A stretch of DNA of 64,000 nucleotides from Enterobacter ludwigii (GTDB taxonomy: Bacteria; Pseudomonadota; Gammaproteobacteria; Enterobacterales; Enterobacteriaceae). Location of the stretch: positions 744,001-808,000 of the forward strand of contig CP083824.1 in NCBI GenBank assembly GCA_023023105.1, in the 5' to 3' direction. The position numbers and the translations under genes are program-made. Shown piece by piece: positions 44,093 through 55,331 of this stretch. A model generated the notes under the pieces. It was given only the letters and a program-made list of their open reading frames with translations. It was not told where the DNA came from and searched no databases. Position 1 is the stretch's first letter, and the number at the start of each line of letters is the position of its first letter.

Positions 44093-45409
44093 ATGGCAGA
44101 TTACCAGGGCAAAAAAGTCGTTATCATCGGGTTGGGCCTTACCGGCCTTTCCTGCGTGGACTTTTTCCTCGCACGCGGCGTGACGCCACGGGTGATGGAT
44201 ACGCGTGTCTCCCCGCCGGGTCTGGACAAGCTGCCGGAACAGGTTGAACGCCACCTTGGTGGTCTGAATGATGACTGGTTGCTGGCAGCCGATCTTATTG
44301 TCGCCAGCCCGGGTATGGCCCTGGCGCATCCGTCACTGAGCGCTGCTGCTGATGCGGGCGTTGAGATTGTCGGCGATATCGAACTGTTCTGCCGCGAAGC
44401 ACAGGCACCGGTTATTGCCATTACCGGTTCTAACGGCAAAAGCACCGTAACCACGCTGGTGGGTGAGATGGCGAAAGCTGCAGGCATGAACGTAGGGGTA
44501 GGCGGTAATATCGGCCTGCCAGCGCTGATGCTGCTGGACAAAGGCTGTGAACTATATGTCCTCGAGCTTTCCAGCTTCCAGCTGGAAACGACCTCCAGCC
44601 TGCACGCTGCCGCTGCGACGATCCTTAACGTGACCGAAGATCATATGGACAGATATCCATTTGGTCTGCAGCAGTACCGTGCCGCCAAGCTGCGCGTGTA
44701 TGAAAATGCCAAAGTTTGTGTGGTCAATGCGGATGACGCGCTGACCATGCCAGTGCGTGGGGCGGATGAACGCTGCATTAGCTTCGGTATTACCATGGGT
44801 GATTACCACCTGAACCGTCAGCAAGGGGAAACCTGGCTGCGGGTAAAAGGTGAGAAAGTGCTGAACGTCAAAGAGATGAAACTCTCCGGTCAGCATAACT
44901 ATACCAATGCCCTGGCAGCACTGGCGCTGGCGGATGCGGTAGGTTTACCGCGCTCTTCCAGCCTGAAAGCGTTGACCACGTTTTCCGGTCTGGCGCATCG
45001 TTTCCAGCTGGCGCTGGAGCATAACGGCGTTCGCTGGATTAACGACTCCAAAGCTACCAATGTGGGCAGCACTGAGGCTGCGCTGAACGGCCTGCACGTT
45101 GACGGCACGCTGCATCTGCTGTTGGGCGGCGACGGTAAGTCAGCCGATTTCTCCTCCCTGAAGCAGTATGTTACTGGCGATAACATTCGTCTCTACTGCT
45201 TTGGTCGTGACGGCAGTGAACTGGCTGAACTGCGCCCTGAGGTAGCCGAGCAAACCGAAACCATGGAACAGGCTATGCATCTTATTGCCCCACGTGTGAA
45301 GCCTGGCGATATGGTACTGCTCTCTCCGGCGTGCGCCAGTCTCGACCAATTCAAGAATTTCGAACAGCGTGGTGATGTCTTTACCCGCCTGGCGAAGGAG
45401 TTAGGCTGA
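44093..45409 (+). CDS. murD: UDP-MurNAc-L-alanine D-glutamate ligase MurD
   Basis: MurD adds D-glutamate to UDP-MurNAc-L-Ala. It has 438 residues, as in E. coli. The N-terminal Rossmann-like domain reads [18 protein letters not shown], the ATP loop [11 protein letters not shown], and the C-terminal motif [11 protein letters not shown]. It starts two bases after mraY and its stop overlaps the ftsW start by one base. Confidence 0.98.
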   Translation: MADYQGKKVVIIGLGLTGLSCVDFFLARGVTPRVMDTRVSPPGLDKLPEQVERHLGGLNDDWLLAADLIVASPGMALAHPSLSAAADAGVEIVGDIELFCREAQAPVIAITGSNGKSTVTTLVGEMAKAAGMNVGVGGNIGLPALMLLDKGCELYVLELSSFQLETTSSLHAAAATILNVTEDHMDRYPFGLQQYRAAKLRVYENAKVCVVNADDALTMPVRGADERCISFGITMGDYHLNRQQGETWLRVKGEKVLNVKEMKLSGQHNYTNALAALALADAVGLPRSSSLKALTTFSGLAHRFQLALEHNGVRWINDSKATNVGSTEAALNGLHVDGTLHLLLGGDGKSADFSSLKQYVTGDNIRLYCFGRDGSELAELRPEVAEQTETMEQAMHLIAPRVKPGDMVLLSPACASLDQFKNFEQRGDVFTRLAKELG

Positions 45410-46653
45410 TGCGTTTATCTCTCCCTCGCCTGAGAATGCCGCGCCTGCCAGGATTTGGGATCCTGGTGTGGTTGTTTGCGGCACTGAAAGGCTGGGTGAT
45501 GGGCTCTCGTCAAAAAGATAACGACAGCCTGATCATGTACGATCGCACGCTGTTCTGGCTCACGCTGGGGCTGGCAGCTGTCGGTTTTATTATGGTGACA
45601 TCGGCCTCAATGCCTGTTGGACAGCGTCTGGCGAACGATCCTTTCCTGTTTGCCAAGCGTGATGGTCTGTACATCATCCTGGCATTCTGCCTGGCGTTGG
45701 TGACTTTACGTCTGCCGATGGAGTTCTGGCAGCGGCACAGTACGGCAATGCTGATTGCTTCGATCATCATGCTGCTGATCGTTCTGGTGGTGGGGAGCTC
45801 CGTAAACGGGGCATCGCGCTGGATTGCCTTTGGCCCGCTGCGTATTCAGCCTGCGGAATTTACCAAGCTCTCCCTGTTCTGCTACCTGGCTAACTACCTG
45901 GTGCGTAAAGTGGATGAAGTGCGTAACAATCTGCGCGGCTTCTTAAAACCGATGGGCGTGATTCTGGTGCTGGCGGTATTACTGCTGGCGCAGCCTGACC
46001 TGGGTACCGTTGTTGTACTGTTTGTTACCACCCTCGCCATGCTGTTCCTGGCGGGCGCAAAGCTGTGGCAGTTCATCGCCATCATCGGCATGGGTATTTC
46101 GGCGGTCGTGCTGCTGATCCTCGCCGAGCCTTATCGTATCCGCCGTGTGACATCCTTCTGGAACCCGTGGGAAGACCCGTTCGGCAGCGGTTATCAGCTG
46201 ACTCAGTCGTTGATGGCCTTTGGACGTGGTGAGGTCTGGGGGCAAGGCCTGGGCAATTCCGTTCAAAAGCTGGAGTATTTACCGGAAGCGCATACTGACT
46301 TCATCTTCTCCATTATTGCGGAAGAACTGGGTTATATCGGTGTGGTATTAGCGCTATTAATGGTATTCTTCGTCGCTTTCCGCGCCATGTCTATTGGCCG
46401 AAAAGCGCTGGAAATCGATCACCGTTTCTCAGGTTTCTTAGCCTGCTCAATTGGTATCTGGTTTAGTTTCCAGGCATTGGTTAACGTCGGGGCCGCAGCA
46501 GGTATGCTGCCGACCAAAGGCCTGACGTTGCCGTTGATCAGTTATGGTGGTTCGAGTCTGTTGATCATGTCGACAGCCATCATGTTTTTGTTACGCATAG
46601 ATTATGAGACGCGTCTGGAGAAAGCCCAGGCGTTTACACGAGGTTCACGATGA
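45409..46653 (+). CDS. ftsW: Septal peptidoglycan glycosyltransferase FtsW
   Basis: FtsW is the SEDS-family polymerase of septal glycan strands, working with FtsI. It has 414 residues, as in E. coli, with ten membrane helices. The catalytic aspartate region is [19 protein letters not shown], and the SEDS signature [20 protein letters not shown] with YGGSSLL is present. It overlaps murG by four bases. Confidence 0.98.
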   Translation: MRLSLPRLRMPRLPGFGILVWLFAALKGWVMGSRQKDNDSLIMYDRTLFWLTLGLAAVGFIMVTSASMPVGQRLANDPFLFAKRDGLYIILAFCLALVTLRLPMEFWQRHSTAMLIASIIMLLIVLVVGSSVNGASRWIAFGPLRIQPAEFTKLSLFCYLANYLVRKVDEVRNNLRGFLKPMGVILVLAVLLLAQPDLGTVVVLFVTTLAMLFLAGAKLWQFIAIIGMGISAVVLLILAEPYRIRRVTSFWNPWEDPFGSGYQLTQSLMAFGRGEVWGQGLGNSVQKLEYLPEAHTDFIFSIIAEELGYIGVVLALLMVFFVAFRAMSIGRKALEIDHRFSGFLACSIGIWFSFQALVNVGAAAGMLPTKGLTLPLISYGGSSLLIMSTAIMFLLRIDYETRLEKAQAFTRGSR

Positions 46654-47714
46654 ATCAACCGAAGCGGTTAATGGTGATGGCAGGCGGTACCGGGGGGCAT
46701 GTGTTCCCGGGGCTGGCGGTTGCGCACCATTTAATGGATCAGGGCTGGCAGGTTCGCTGGCTTGGAACCGCAGACCGCATGGAAGCCGATCTGGTGCCGA
46801 AGCACGGGATCGAGATCGACTTTATTCGTATTTCTGGCCTGCGTGGCAAAGGTATAAAGGCGCTACTCCTGGCGCCGGTGCGGATTTTTAACGCCTGGCG
46901 TCAGGCGCGTACCATCATGAAGCGCTTTAAGCCGGATGTGGTACTGGGCATGGGCGGTTATGTGTCTGGTCCTGGCGGGCTGGCTGCATGGTCGTTAGGT
47001 ATCCCTGTCGTATTGCATGAGCAGAACGGAATTGCCGGCCTGACTAACAAATGGCTGGCGAAAATTGCCACCAAAGTCATGCAGGCGTTTCCCGGCGCGT
47101 TCCCGAAAGCGGACGTCGTGGGTAACCCGGTTCGTGTGGATGTGCTGGCACTGCCGCTGCCGGATGCTCGCCTGACGGGCCGTGAAGGGCCGGTTCGTGT
47201 GCTGGTCGTCGGCGGTTCTCAGGGCGCGCGCATCTTAAACCAGACGATGCCGCAGGTTGCTGCAAAGCTGGGGGATGCCGTTACCATCTGGCACCAGAGC
47301 GGAAAAGGTGCTCAGCAGACCGTTGAGCAGGCTTACGCCGAAGCGGGGCAGTCGCAGCATAACGTTACGGAGTTTATTGATGACATGGCAGCAGCATACG
47401 CCTGGGCCGATGTCGTCGTTTGTCGCTCAGGCGCGCTGACGGTGAGCGAGATCGCCGCCGCCGGTTTACCCGCGCTGTTTGTGCCGTTCCAGCACAAAGA
47501 CAGACAGCAGTACTGGAATGCGCTGCCGCTTGAGAAAGCGGGTGCCGCAAAAATATTTGAGCAGCCACAATTTACCGCCGATGCGGTCGCCACCACCCTG
47601 GCGGGCTGGAACAGAGACGTATTACTGGAGATGGCAGAACGCGCGCGCGCGACCGCTATTCCTGATGCGACGGAACGGGTGGCAAAAGAAGTGAGCCTGG
47701 CTGCCCAGGCTTAA
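46650..47714 (+). CDS. murG: Lipid II synthase MurG
   Basis: MurG adds GlcNAc to lipid I on the cytoplasmic face of the inner membrane. It has 354 residues (E. coli 355). The GT28 glycine loops are visible ([16 protein letters not shown] and [14 protein letters not shown]), with the UDP-GlcNAc site [40 protein letters not shown] hairpin (47720-47738) lies in the 56-bp gap before murC. Confidence 0.98.
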   Translation: MNQPKRLMVMAGGTGGHVFPGLAVAHHLMDQGWQVRWLGTADRMEADLVPKHGIEIDFIRISGLRGKGIKALLLAPVRIFNAWRQARTIMKRFKPDVVLGMGGYVSGPGGLAAWSLGIPVVLHEQNGIAGLTNKWLAKIATKVMQAFPGAFPKADVVGNPVRVDVLALPLPDARLTGREGPVRVLVVGGSQGARILNQTMPQVAAKLGDAVTIWHQSGKGAQQTVEQAYAEAGQSQHNVTEFIDDMAAAYAWADVVVCRSGALTVSEIAAAGLPALFVPFQHKDRQQYWNALPLEKAGAAKIFEQPQFTADAVATTLAGWNRDVLLEMAERARATAIPDATERVAKEVSLAAQA

Positions 47715-47770
47715 CCCTCGCAGCGCGTGTTGCGCTGCACGAATTTTAAGTAGTCGATGGCGTTTAGAGA

Positions 47771-49246
47771 ATGAATACACAACAACTGGCAAAACTGCGT
47801 TCAATCGTGCCCGAGATGCGTCGCGTCCGGCACATTCACTTTGTTGGCATCGGTGGTGCTGGCATGGGCGGTATTGCCGAAGTGTTAGCTAACGAAGGTT
47901 ATCAGATCAGCGGGTCTGACCTCGCGCCAAACCCTGTTACGCAGCAACTGGCGTCGCTTGGGGCGACTATATATTTCAACCATCGCCCGGAAAACGTGCG
48001 CGATGCGAGCGTGGTGGTGGTATCGAGCGCCATCTCCTCTGACAACCCGGAAATTGTTGCCGCCCATGAAGCGCGAATTCCGGTGATCCGCCGTGCAGAA
48101 ATGCTGGCGGAACTGATGCGTTTCCGCCACGGTATCGCCATTGCCGGTACCCACGGTAAAACCACGACCACGGCGATGGTCTCCAGTATTTATGCGGAAG
48201 CGGGTCTCGACCCGACGTTCGTCAATGGTGGTCTGGTCAAAGCCGCAGGCGTACATGCGCGTCTGGGACACAGTCGTTATTTGATTGCGGAAGCAGATGA
48301 GAGCGACGCGTCGTTCCTGCACCTGCAGCCGATGGTGGCGATTGTCACTAACATCGAAGCTGACCATATGGATACCTACCAGGGTGACTTCGAGAACTTA
48401 AAACAGACTTTCATCAACTTCCTGCATAACCTGCCGTTCTATGGACGCGCGGTGATGTGCGTGGACGATCCCGTGATCCGCGAGCTGCTGCCGCGTGTCG
48501 GGCGTCAAATCACCACTTATGGTTTCAGCGAAGATGCTGATGTCCGTGTGGAAGATTACAAACAGATTGGTGCGCAGGGGCATTTCACCCTCGCGCGTCA
48601 GGACAAAGAACTGCTGCACGTGACGCTGAATGCTCCAGGCCGTCATAACGCCCTGAATGCGGCAGCGGCCGTTGCTGTTGCAACGGAAGAAGGTATTGAT
48701 GATGAGGCGATTCTGAGGGCGCTGGAGAGCTTCCAGGGGACTGGCCGTCGTTTCGACTTCCTCGGTGAATTCCCGCTGGACGCCGTGAATGGTAAAGCCG
48801 GTACCGCGATGCTGGTGGACGACTACGGCCACCATCCGACCGAAGTGGACGCGACCATCAAAGCCGCGCGCGCTGGCTGGCCTGACAAGAATCTGGTCAT
48901 GATCTTCCAGCCGCACCGCTTCACGCGTACCCGCGATCTGTATGACGACTTCGCCAGCGTGCTTTCACAGGTCGATACCCTGTTAATGCTGGATGTTTAT
49001 TCTGCAGGCGAAACCGCGATTCCAGGTGCAGACAGCCGTTCATTATGTCGTACCATTCGTGGCCGCGGGAAAGTTGACCCTATTCTGGTTTCTGACCCGG
49101 CGCAGGTGGCAGAAATTCTGGCACCAGTACTGACAGGTAACGATTTAATTCTGATTCAGGGTGCCGGAAATATCGGCAAAATCGCCCGTACCTTAGCCGA
49201 AATCAAACTGAAGCCGCAAACCCAGGAGGATGAGCATCATGGCTGA
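47771..49246 (+). CDS. murC: UDP-MurNAc L-alanine ligase MurC
   Basis: MurC adds the first amino acid, L-alanine, to UDP-MurNAc. It has 491 residues, as in E. coli. The UDP-binding N-terminus reads [17 protein letters not shown], the ATP loop is [12 protein letters not shown], and [10 protein letters not shown] is the third conserved motif. It overlaps ddlB by eight bases. Confidence 0.98.
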   Translation: MNTQQLAKLRSIVPEMRRVRHIHFVGIGGAGMGGIAEVLANEGYQISGSDLAPNPVTQQLASLGATIYFNHRPENVRDASVVVVSSAISSDNPEIVAAHEARIPVIRRAEMLAELMRFRHGIAIAGTHGKTTTTAMVSSIYAEAGLDPTFVNGGLVKAAGVHARLGHSRYLIAEADESDASFLHLQPMVAIVTNIEADHMDTYQGDFENLKQTFINFLHNLPFYGRAVMCVDDPVIRELLPRVGRQITTYGFSEDADVRVEDYKQIGAQGHFTLARQDKELLHVTLNAPGRHNALNAAAAVAVATEEGIDDEAILRALESFQGTGRRFDFLGEFPLDAVNGKAGTAMLVDDYGHHPTEVDATIKAARAGWPDKNLVMIFQPHRFTRTRDLYDDFASVLSQVDTLLMLDVYSAGETAIPGADSRSLCRTIRGRGKVDPILVSDPAQVAEILAPVLTGNDLILIQGAGNIGKIARTLAEIKLKPQTQEDEHHG

Positions 49247-50159
49247 TAAGATTGCTGTCCTGTCTGGTGGTACCTCCGCAGAGCGCGAGGTTTCCCTGAA
49301 TTCCGGTGCGGCGGTGCTGGCGGGTCTGCGTGAAGGTGGCGTCAATGCCCATCCGGTCGATCCGAAAGAGACGGATGTGACGCAACTGAAAGCGATGGGT
49401 TTCGATAAGGTCTTTATCGCGCTGCACGGTCGTGGTGGCGAAGACGGTACCCTGCAAGGGTTGCTGGATTTAATCGGCATGCCGTACACCGGCAGCGGCG
49501 TGATGGCTTCCGCGATCTCTATGGATAAACTGCGCAGCAAATTGCTGTGGCAGGGGGCAGGCTTGCCTGTCGCGCCATGGGTTGCACTGACTCGTCGCGA
49601 ATTTGAATTGGGCCTGTCGGATAGCGTTAATACACGCATTGCTGAACTGGGCTTACCGGTTATTGTTAAGCCGAGTCGGGAAGGTTCAAGTGTTGGGATG
49701 TCCAAAGTTGATAAAGCTGAAGATTTATCAGCCGCTTTAGAACTGGCATTTCAACATGATGAAGAAGTTCTGATTGAGAAATGGCTCAGCGGACCGGAAT
49801 TTACCGTTGCGATGCTTGGCGAAGAAATTTTACCGTCAATTCGTATCCAACCCGCTGGAGTCTTCTATGATTATGAGGCGAAGTATCTCTCTGATGAGAC
49901 GCAATATTTCTGCCCAAGTGGTCTTGAAGCAGAACGTGAAGCAGATTTACAGTCCCTGGTGCTTAAAGCCTGGAATGTTCTAGGATGCCGCGGCTGGGGA
50001 CGCATTGATGTCATGCTCGACAGTGATGGCCAATTTTATCTGCTGGAAGCCAATACTTCGCCAGGCATGACCAGCCACAGCCTTGTGCCTATGGCTGCGC
50101 GTCAGGCGGGAATGAGTTTCTCGCAGTTAGTCGTACGTATTCTGGACCAGGCGGGCTGA
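49239..50159 (+). CDS. ddlB: D-alanine-D-alanine ligase DdlB
   Basis: DdlB joins two D-alanines for MurF. The ATG at 49239 ([15 protein letters not shown]) gives 306 residues, as in E. coli, with AGGAGG nine bases ahead. An ATG at 49230 directly abuts that ribosome site and is unlikely to be used. ATP-grasp motifs are [23 protein letters not shown] and [14 protein letters not shown]. The next gene ftsQ starts after one base. Confidence 0.96.
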   Translation: MADKIAVLSGGTSAEREVSLNSGAAVLAGLREGGVNAHPVDPKETDVTQLKAMGFDKVFIALHGRGGEDGTLQGLLDLIGMPYTGSGVMASAISMDKLRSKLLWQGAGLPVAPWVALTRREFELGLSDSVNTRIAELGLPVIVKPSREGSSVGMSKVDKAEDLSAALELAFQHDEEVLIEKWLSGPEFTVAMLGEEILPSIRIQPAGVFYDYEAKYLSDETQYFCPSGLEAEREADLQSLVLKAWNVLGCRGWGRIDVMLDSDGQFYLLEANTSPGMTSHSLVPMAARQAGMSFSQLVVRILDQAG

Positions 50160-50160
50160 T

Positions 50161-51003
50161 ATGTCTCAGGCTGCATTGAACACACGCAACCGCGATGACG
50201 AAGAAGAATACACTTCTTCACGCCGGAGTAATGGAACGCGTCTTGCAGGGATTATTTTCCTGCTCGGGGTGCTGTGCACCGTGTTTATCAGCGGCTGGAT
50301 GGTCCTGGGCTGGATGGAAGACGCACAACGGTTACCGCTTTCTAAGCTGGTGGTCACCGGTGAACGTCACTACACGCGAAACGATGATATTCGCCAGTCA
50401 ATTCTGGCGCTGGGATCGCCTGGCACCTTTATGACTCAGGACGTCAATATTATCCAGAGCCAGATTGAACGTCTGCCGTGGATAAAACAGGCGAGTGTAA
50501 GAAAGCAATGGCCTGATGAATTGAAGATTCATCTGGTTGAATATGTGCCCATTGCGCGTTGGAATGATCAGCACATGGTTGACGTAGACGGAAATTCCTT
50601 CAGCGTCCCGACCGATCGTGTCAACAAGCAAAATCTACCGATGTTGTATGGCCCTGAAGGTAGCGAAAATGAAGTGTTACAGGGTTTTCGCGAAATGGGA
50701 CAGGTGCTGGCAAAAGACAGGTTCACGTTAAAAGATGCTGCCATGACGGCACGCCGCTCCTGGCAGTTGACGTTAACGAACGGCATAAAGCTTAACCTGG
50801 GGCGCGGCGACACAATGAAGCGTCTGGCGCGTTTTGTAGAACTTTACCCGGTTTTACAGCAGCAGGCACAGACTGACGGCAAACGGATAAGCTACGTTGA
50901 TTTGCGCTATGACTCAGGCGCAGCAGTCGGTTGGGTACCGGCTCCGGTCGAGGAACCTAATCAGCAACAGAATCAGGCACAGGTACAGGCAGAACAACAA
51001 TGA
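50161..51003 (+). CDS. ftsQ: Cell division protein FtsQ
   Basis: FtsQ is a bitopic divisome protein that recruits FtsL and FtsB. It has 280 residues (E. coli 276). A cytoplasmic N-terminus, one membrane helix (about residues 25-50) and a POTRA domain ([23 protein letters not shown], then the beta domain) can be followed. The C-terminal tail is glutamine-rich and slightly longer than in E. coli. It overlaps ftsA by four bases. Confidence 0.97.
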   Translation: MSQAALNTRNRDDEEEYTSSRRSNGTRLAGIIFLLGVLCTVFISGWMVLGWMEDAQRLPLSKLVVTGERHYTRNDDIRQSILALGSPGTFMTQDVNIIQSQIERLPWIKQASVRKQWPDELKIHLVEYVPIARWNDQHMVDVDGNSFSVPTDRVNKQNLPMLYGPEGSENEVLQGFREMGQVLAKDRFTLKDAAMTARRSWQLTLTNGIKLNLGRGDTMKRLARFVELYPVLQQQAQTDGKRISYVDLRYDSGAAVGWVPAPVEEPNQQQNQAQVQAEQQ

Positions 51004-52256
51004 TCAAGGCGACGGACAGAAAACTGGTAGTTGGACTGGAGATTGGCACCGCGAAGGTTGCCGCTTTAGTAGGGGAAGTTCTGCCCGACGGTATGGTCAA
51101 TATCATTGGCGTGGGCAGTTGCCCGTCCCGTGGTATGGATAAAGGTGGGGTAAACGATCTTGAATCGGTGGTGAAATGCGTACAGCGCGCTATCGATCAG
51201 GCTGAATTGATGGCAGATTGCCAGATTTCTTCTGTCTATCTGGCCCTTTCTGGTAAGCATATTAGCTGCCAGAACGAAATCGGTATGGTGCCGATTTCTG
51301 AAGAAGAAGTAACACAGGAAGACGTTGAAAACGTTGTGCATACGGCGAAATCCGTGCGTGTCCGCGATGAGCATCGCGTACTGCATGTGATCCCGCAGGA
51401 ATATGCCATCGACTACCAGGAGGGTATCAAGAACCCGGTAGGTCTTTCTGGCGTGCGTATGCAGGCAAAAGTGCACCTGATCACATGTCACAACGATATG
51501 GCGAAGAACATTGTAAAAGCTGTTGAACGTTGTGGCCTGAAAGTTGACCAACTTATTTTCGCCGGTCTGGCGGCAAGTTATTCCGTGCTGACCGAAGATG
51601 AACGTGAACTGGGCGTCTGTGTGGTCGATATTGGTGGTGGTACAATGGACATGGCCGTATATACCGGCGGTGCTCTGCGCCACACCAAAGTGATCCCTTA
51701 CGCAGGGAATGTTGTGACCAGCGATATTGCTTACGCTTTTGGTACGCCACCGAGCGATGCAGAAGCGATTAAAGTGCGCCATGGTTGTGCGCTGGGGTCT
51801 ATCGTTGGGAAAGATGAGAGCGTTGAAGTGCCAAGCGTAGGTGGTCGTCCACCGCGCAGTCTGCAACGCCAGACGCTGGCAGAGGTGATCGAGCCGCGCT
51901 ATACCGAGCTGCTCAATCTCGTCAACGAAGAGATTTTACAGTTACAGGAACAGCTTCGTCAGCAGGGTGTTAAGCATCATCTCGCGGCGGGGATTGTATT
52001 AACCGGCGGTGCAGCGCAAATTGAAGGTCTTGCAGCCTGTGCTCAGCGCGTGTTCCATACGCAGGTGCGTATTGGTGCGCCACTGAATATCACCGGTTTA
52101 ACGGATTATGCTCAGGAGCCTTATTATTCAACGGCTGTGGGCCTGCTTCACTATGGGAAAGAATCTCATCTCAGTGGCGAAGCAGAAGTGGAAAAACGCG
52201 TCTCAGTGGGGTCGTGGGTCAAACGACTGAACAACTGGTTGCGAAAAGAGTTTTAA
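51000..52256 (+). CDS. ftsA: Cell division protein FtsA
   Basis: FtsA is the actin-like protein that tethers FtsZ to the membrane. It has 418 residues (E. coli 420); two residues near the C-terminus (KRVSVGSW) are missing. The phosphate loops [15 protein letters not shown] and [17 protein letters not shown] are intact, and the membrane-targeting amphipathic helix is the final [11 protein letters not shown]. The gap to ftsZ is 63 bp. Confidence 0.98.
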   Translation: MIKATDRKLVVGLEIGTAKVAALVGEVLPDGMVNIIGVGSCPSRGMDKGGVNDLESVVKCVQRAIDQAELMADCQISSVYLALSGKHISCQNEIGMVPISEEEVTQEDVENVVHTAKSVRVRDEHRVLHVIPQEYAIDYQEGIKNPVGLSGVRMQAKVHLITCHNDMAKNIVKAVERCGLKVDQLIFAGLAASYSVLTEDERELGVCVVDIGGGTMDMAVYTGGALRHTKVIPYAGNVVTSDIAYAFGTPPSDAEAIKVRHGCALGSIVGKDESVEVPSVGGRPPRSLQRQTLAEVIEPRYTELLNLVNEEILQLQEQLRQQGVKHHLAAGIVLTGGAAQIEGLAACAQRVFHTQVRIGAPLNITGLTDYAQEPYYSTAVGLLHYGKESHLSGEAEVEKRVSVGSWVKRLNNWLRKEF

Positions 52257-52319
52257 TTTTTTTAAGAGACCGGAGAGAATTAGCGGTCTCGGGCGACAGG
52301 CACAACGGAGAGAGAAATT

Positions 52320-53471
52320 ATGTTTGAACCTATGGAACTGACCAACGACGCGGTGATTAAAGTCATCGGCGTCGGTGGCGGCGGCGGTAACGCCGTAGAG
52401 CATATGGTGCGCGAGCGCATTGAAGGCGTTGAATTCTTTGCGGTTAACACCGATGCGCAGGCACTGCGTAAAACGGCTGTTGGCCAGACTATCCAGATCG
52501 GCGGTGGTATCACCAAAGGGCTGGGCGCTGGGGCTAACCCGGAAGTCGGTCGCAATGCGGCTGAAGAAGATCGTGAAGCCCTGCGTGCTGCACTGGAAGG
52601 TGCGGACATGGTCTTCATCGCAGCAGGCATGGGCGGCGGTACCGGTACTGGTGCTGCACCTGTTGTGGCTGAAGTTGCGAAAGATTTAGGTATCCTGACC
52701 GTTGCTGTTGTGACCAAGCCTTTCAACTTTGAAGGCAAGAAGCGCATGGCCTTTGCGGAGCAGGGTATCACCGAGCTGTCCAAACATGTGGACTCTCTGA
52801 TCACCATCCCGAACGACAAGCTGTTGAAAGTTCTGGGCCGCGGTATCTCCCTGCTGGACGCCTTTGGCGCAGCAAACGACGTGCTGAAAGGCGCGGTTCA
52901 GGGTATCGCCGAACTGATCACCCGTCCTGGCCTGATGAACGTTGACTTTGCAGACGTTCGCACCGTGATGTCCGAAATGGGCTACGCGATGATGGGCTCT
53001 GGCGTGGCGAGCGGTGAAGACCGTGCAGAAGAAGCGGCTGAAATGGCTATCTCTTCTCCACTGCTGGAAGATATCGACTTGTCTGGTGCGCGCGGCGTGC
53101 TGGTCAACATTACCGCTGGCTTTGACCTGCGTCTGGATGAGTTCGAAACCGTGGGTAACACCATTCGTGCGTTCGCCTCTGACAATGCGACTGTGGTAAT
53201 CGGTACTTCCCTTGATCCGGAAATGAACGACGAACTCCGCGTGACTGTGGTTGCCACCGGTATCGGTATGGACAAGCGTCCTGAAATCACGCTGGTGACT
53301 AACAAACAGACTCAGCAACCGGTAATGGACCGTTACCAGCAGCACGGTATGTCTCCTTTGACTCAGGAGCAGAAACCGGCCGCGAAAGTGGTTAATGACC
53401 CAACACCGCAAACCGCGAAAGAGCCAGATTATCTGGATATCCCGGCGTTCCTGCGTAAGCAAGCTGACTAA
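52320..53471 (+). CDS. ftsZ: Cell division GTPase FtsZ
   Basis: FtsZ forms the Z ring. It has 383 residues, as in E. coli. The tubulin signature is GGGTGTGAAP (about residues 104-113), and the synergy loop reads NVDFADVRTVMSE. The variable linker is followed by the conserved C-terminal peptide DYLDIPAFLRKQAD that binds FtsA, ZipA and ZapD. ZapD is also encoded in this window. Confidence 0.99.
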   Translation: MFEPMELTNDAVIKVIGVGGGGGNAVEHMVRERIEGVEFFAVNTDAQALRKTAVGQTIQIGGGITKGLGAGANPEVGRNAAEEDREALRAALEGADMVFIAAGMGGGTGTGAAPVVAEVAKDLGILTVAVVTKPFNFEGKKRMAFAEQGITELSKHVDSLITIPNDKLLKVLGRGISLLDAFGAANDVLKGAVQGIAELITRPGLMNVDFADVRTVMSEMGYAMMGSGVASGEDRAEEAAEMAISSPLLEDIDLSGARGVLVNITAGFDLRLDEFETVGNTIRAFASDNATVVIGTSLDPEMNDELRVTVVATGIGMDKRPEITLVTNKQTQQPVMDRYQQHGMSPLTQEQKPAAKVVNDPTPQTAKEPDYLDIPAFLRKQAD

Positions 53472-53551
53472 GAATTGGCTGGAATTTGGGGATTTGCGCT
53501 CTTTGTGCTAAACTGGCCCACCGTTAGTGATATACACTCTCGGTCGGATAG

Positions 53552-54490
<939 letters not shown>

Positions 54491-54516
54491 CGGTACAAGC
54501 CGTTTCGTAAAAAATC

Positions 54517-54568
54517 GACTGGTTAACCTGGTACTCTCTCCGACCAGGGGAACCAGTCATTTTTATTT
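54517..54568 (+). terminator. Terminator after lpxC, end of the dcw cluster
   Basis: GACTGGTT (54517-54524) pairs with AACCAGTC (54551-54558), with an inner CCTGGT/ACCAGG stem, followed by ATTTTTATTT. It lies 26 bp past the lpxC stop. Confidence 0.88.
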
Positions 54569-54769
54569 ATACCTATCTTCATTTTTGCCCTCAGTCCCTC
54601 AATCCGTTGCCATACGTTGAAAATCTGTGCGTTAGCTGCATTCTTGACCGTTTTTCCCCGCAGTAGCATGTCATTCCTGCTGCTGTGTATTGGCTTTAGT
54701 GGTAATATCTGGGCGCTTAAAAGAATAACTGACTTCAGCTTGTAAAGGCTGACTTATGTGGTGGAGCAA

Positions 54770-55273
54770 GTGAGCGGAATACTGACGCGCTGGCGACAAT
54801 TTGGCAGACGTTACTTCTGGCCGCATCTCTTATTAGGGATGGTCGCGGCGAGTCTCGGCTTGCCTGCGCTCAGTAACAGTGCTGAAGCAGCGACACCGCC
54901 GAAAACCTCCACAACCAAACACGATCTCAATACGCGGGTTAACTTTACGAACCTCGCGTGGCTTGAAGCCAGTCGCCGCCCGAATTTCTCAGTAGATTAC
55001 TGGCACCAGCACGCCATTCGCACGGTTATCCGCCATTTGTCATTTGCGATGGCACCGCAGGCAATGCCTGTTGCTGAAACGGCGCGGCCGGAGCAGGCTC
55101 AGCATCTTGCCCTGCTCGATACGCTCAATGCGCTGCTCACTCAGGATAGCCAGCCACCGGTCATGGTGCGTCAGACGGCGCGATTCGCGTTCGTTTCTCC
55201 TGCCTCATTCTCCGTTTCAACATGGATTAGCCAGGTTCACGGTATTCGCGCCGGGCCGCAACGCCTCAGCTAA
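54770..55273 (+). CDS. secM: Secretion monitor SecM (translation-arrest regulator of secA)
   Basis: SecM stalls its own ribosome when export is slow, freeing the secA ribosome site. From the GTG at 54770 ([18 protein letters not shown]) it has 167 residues (E. coli 170). A long signal peptide is followed by a divergent middle. The arrest motif is kept at residues 147-163: F147, W152, I153, G158, I159, R160, A161, G162 and P163. The residues between differ from E. coli (SVST for STPV, VH for AQ). GTG at 54758 or 54761 are alternative starts. Confidence 0.94.
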   Translation: MSGILTRWRQFGRRYFWPHLLLGMVAASLGLPALSNSAEAATPPKTSTTKHDLNTRVNFTNLAWLEASRRPNFSVDYWHQHAIRTVIRHLSFAMAPQAMPVAETARPEQAQHLALLDTLNALLTQDSQPPVMVRQTARFAFVSPASFSVSTWISQVHGIRAGPQRLS

Positions 55274-55331
55274 ATTAACTTTTTCAATACCTTAATTTAT
55301 CTGCCCACGATGGGGCGTTTGAGAATTTATT

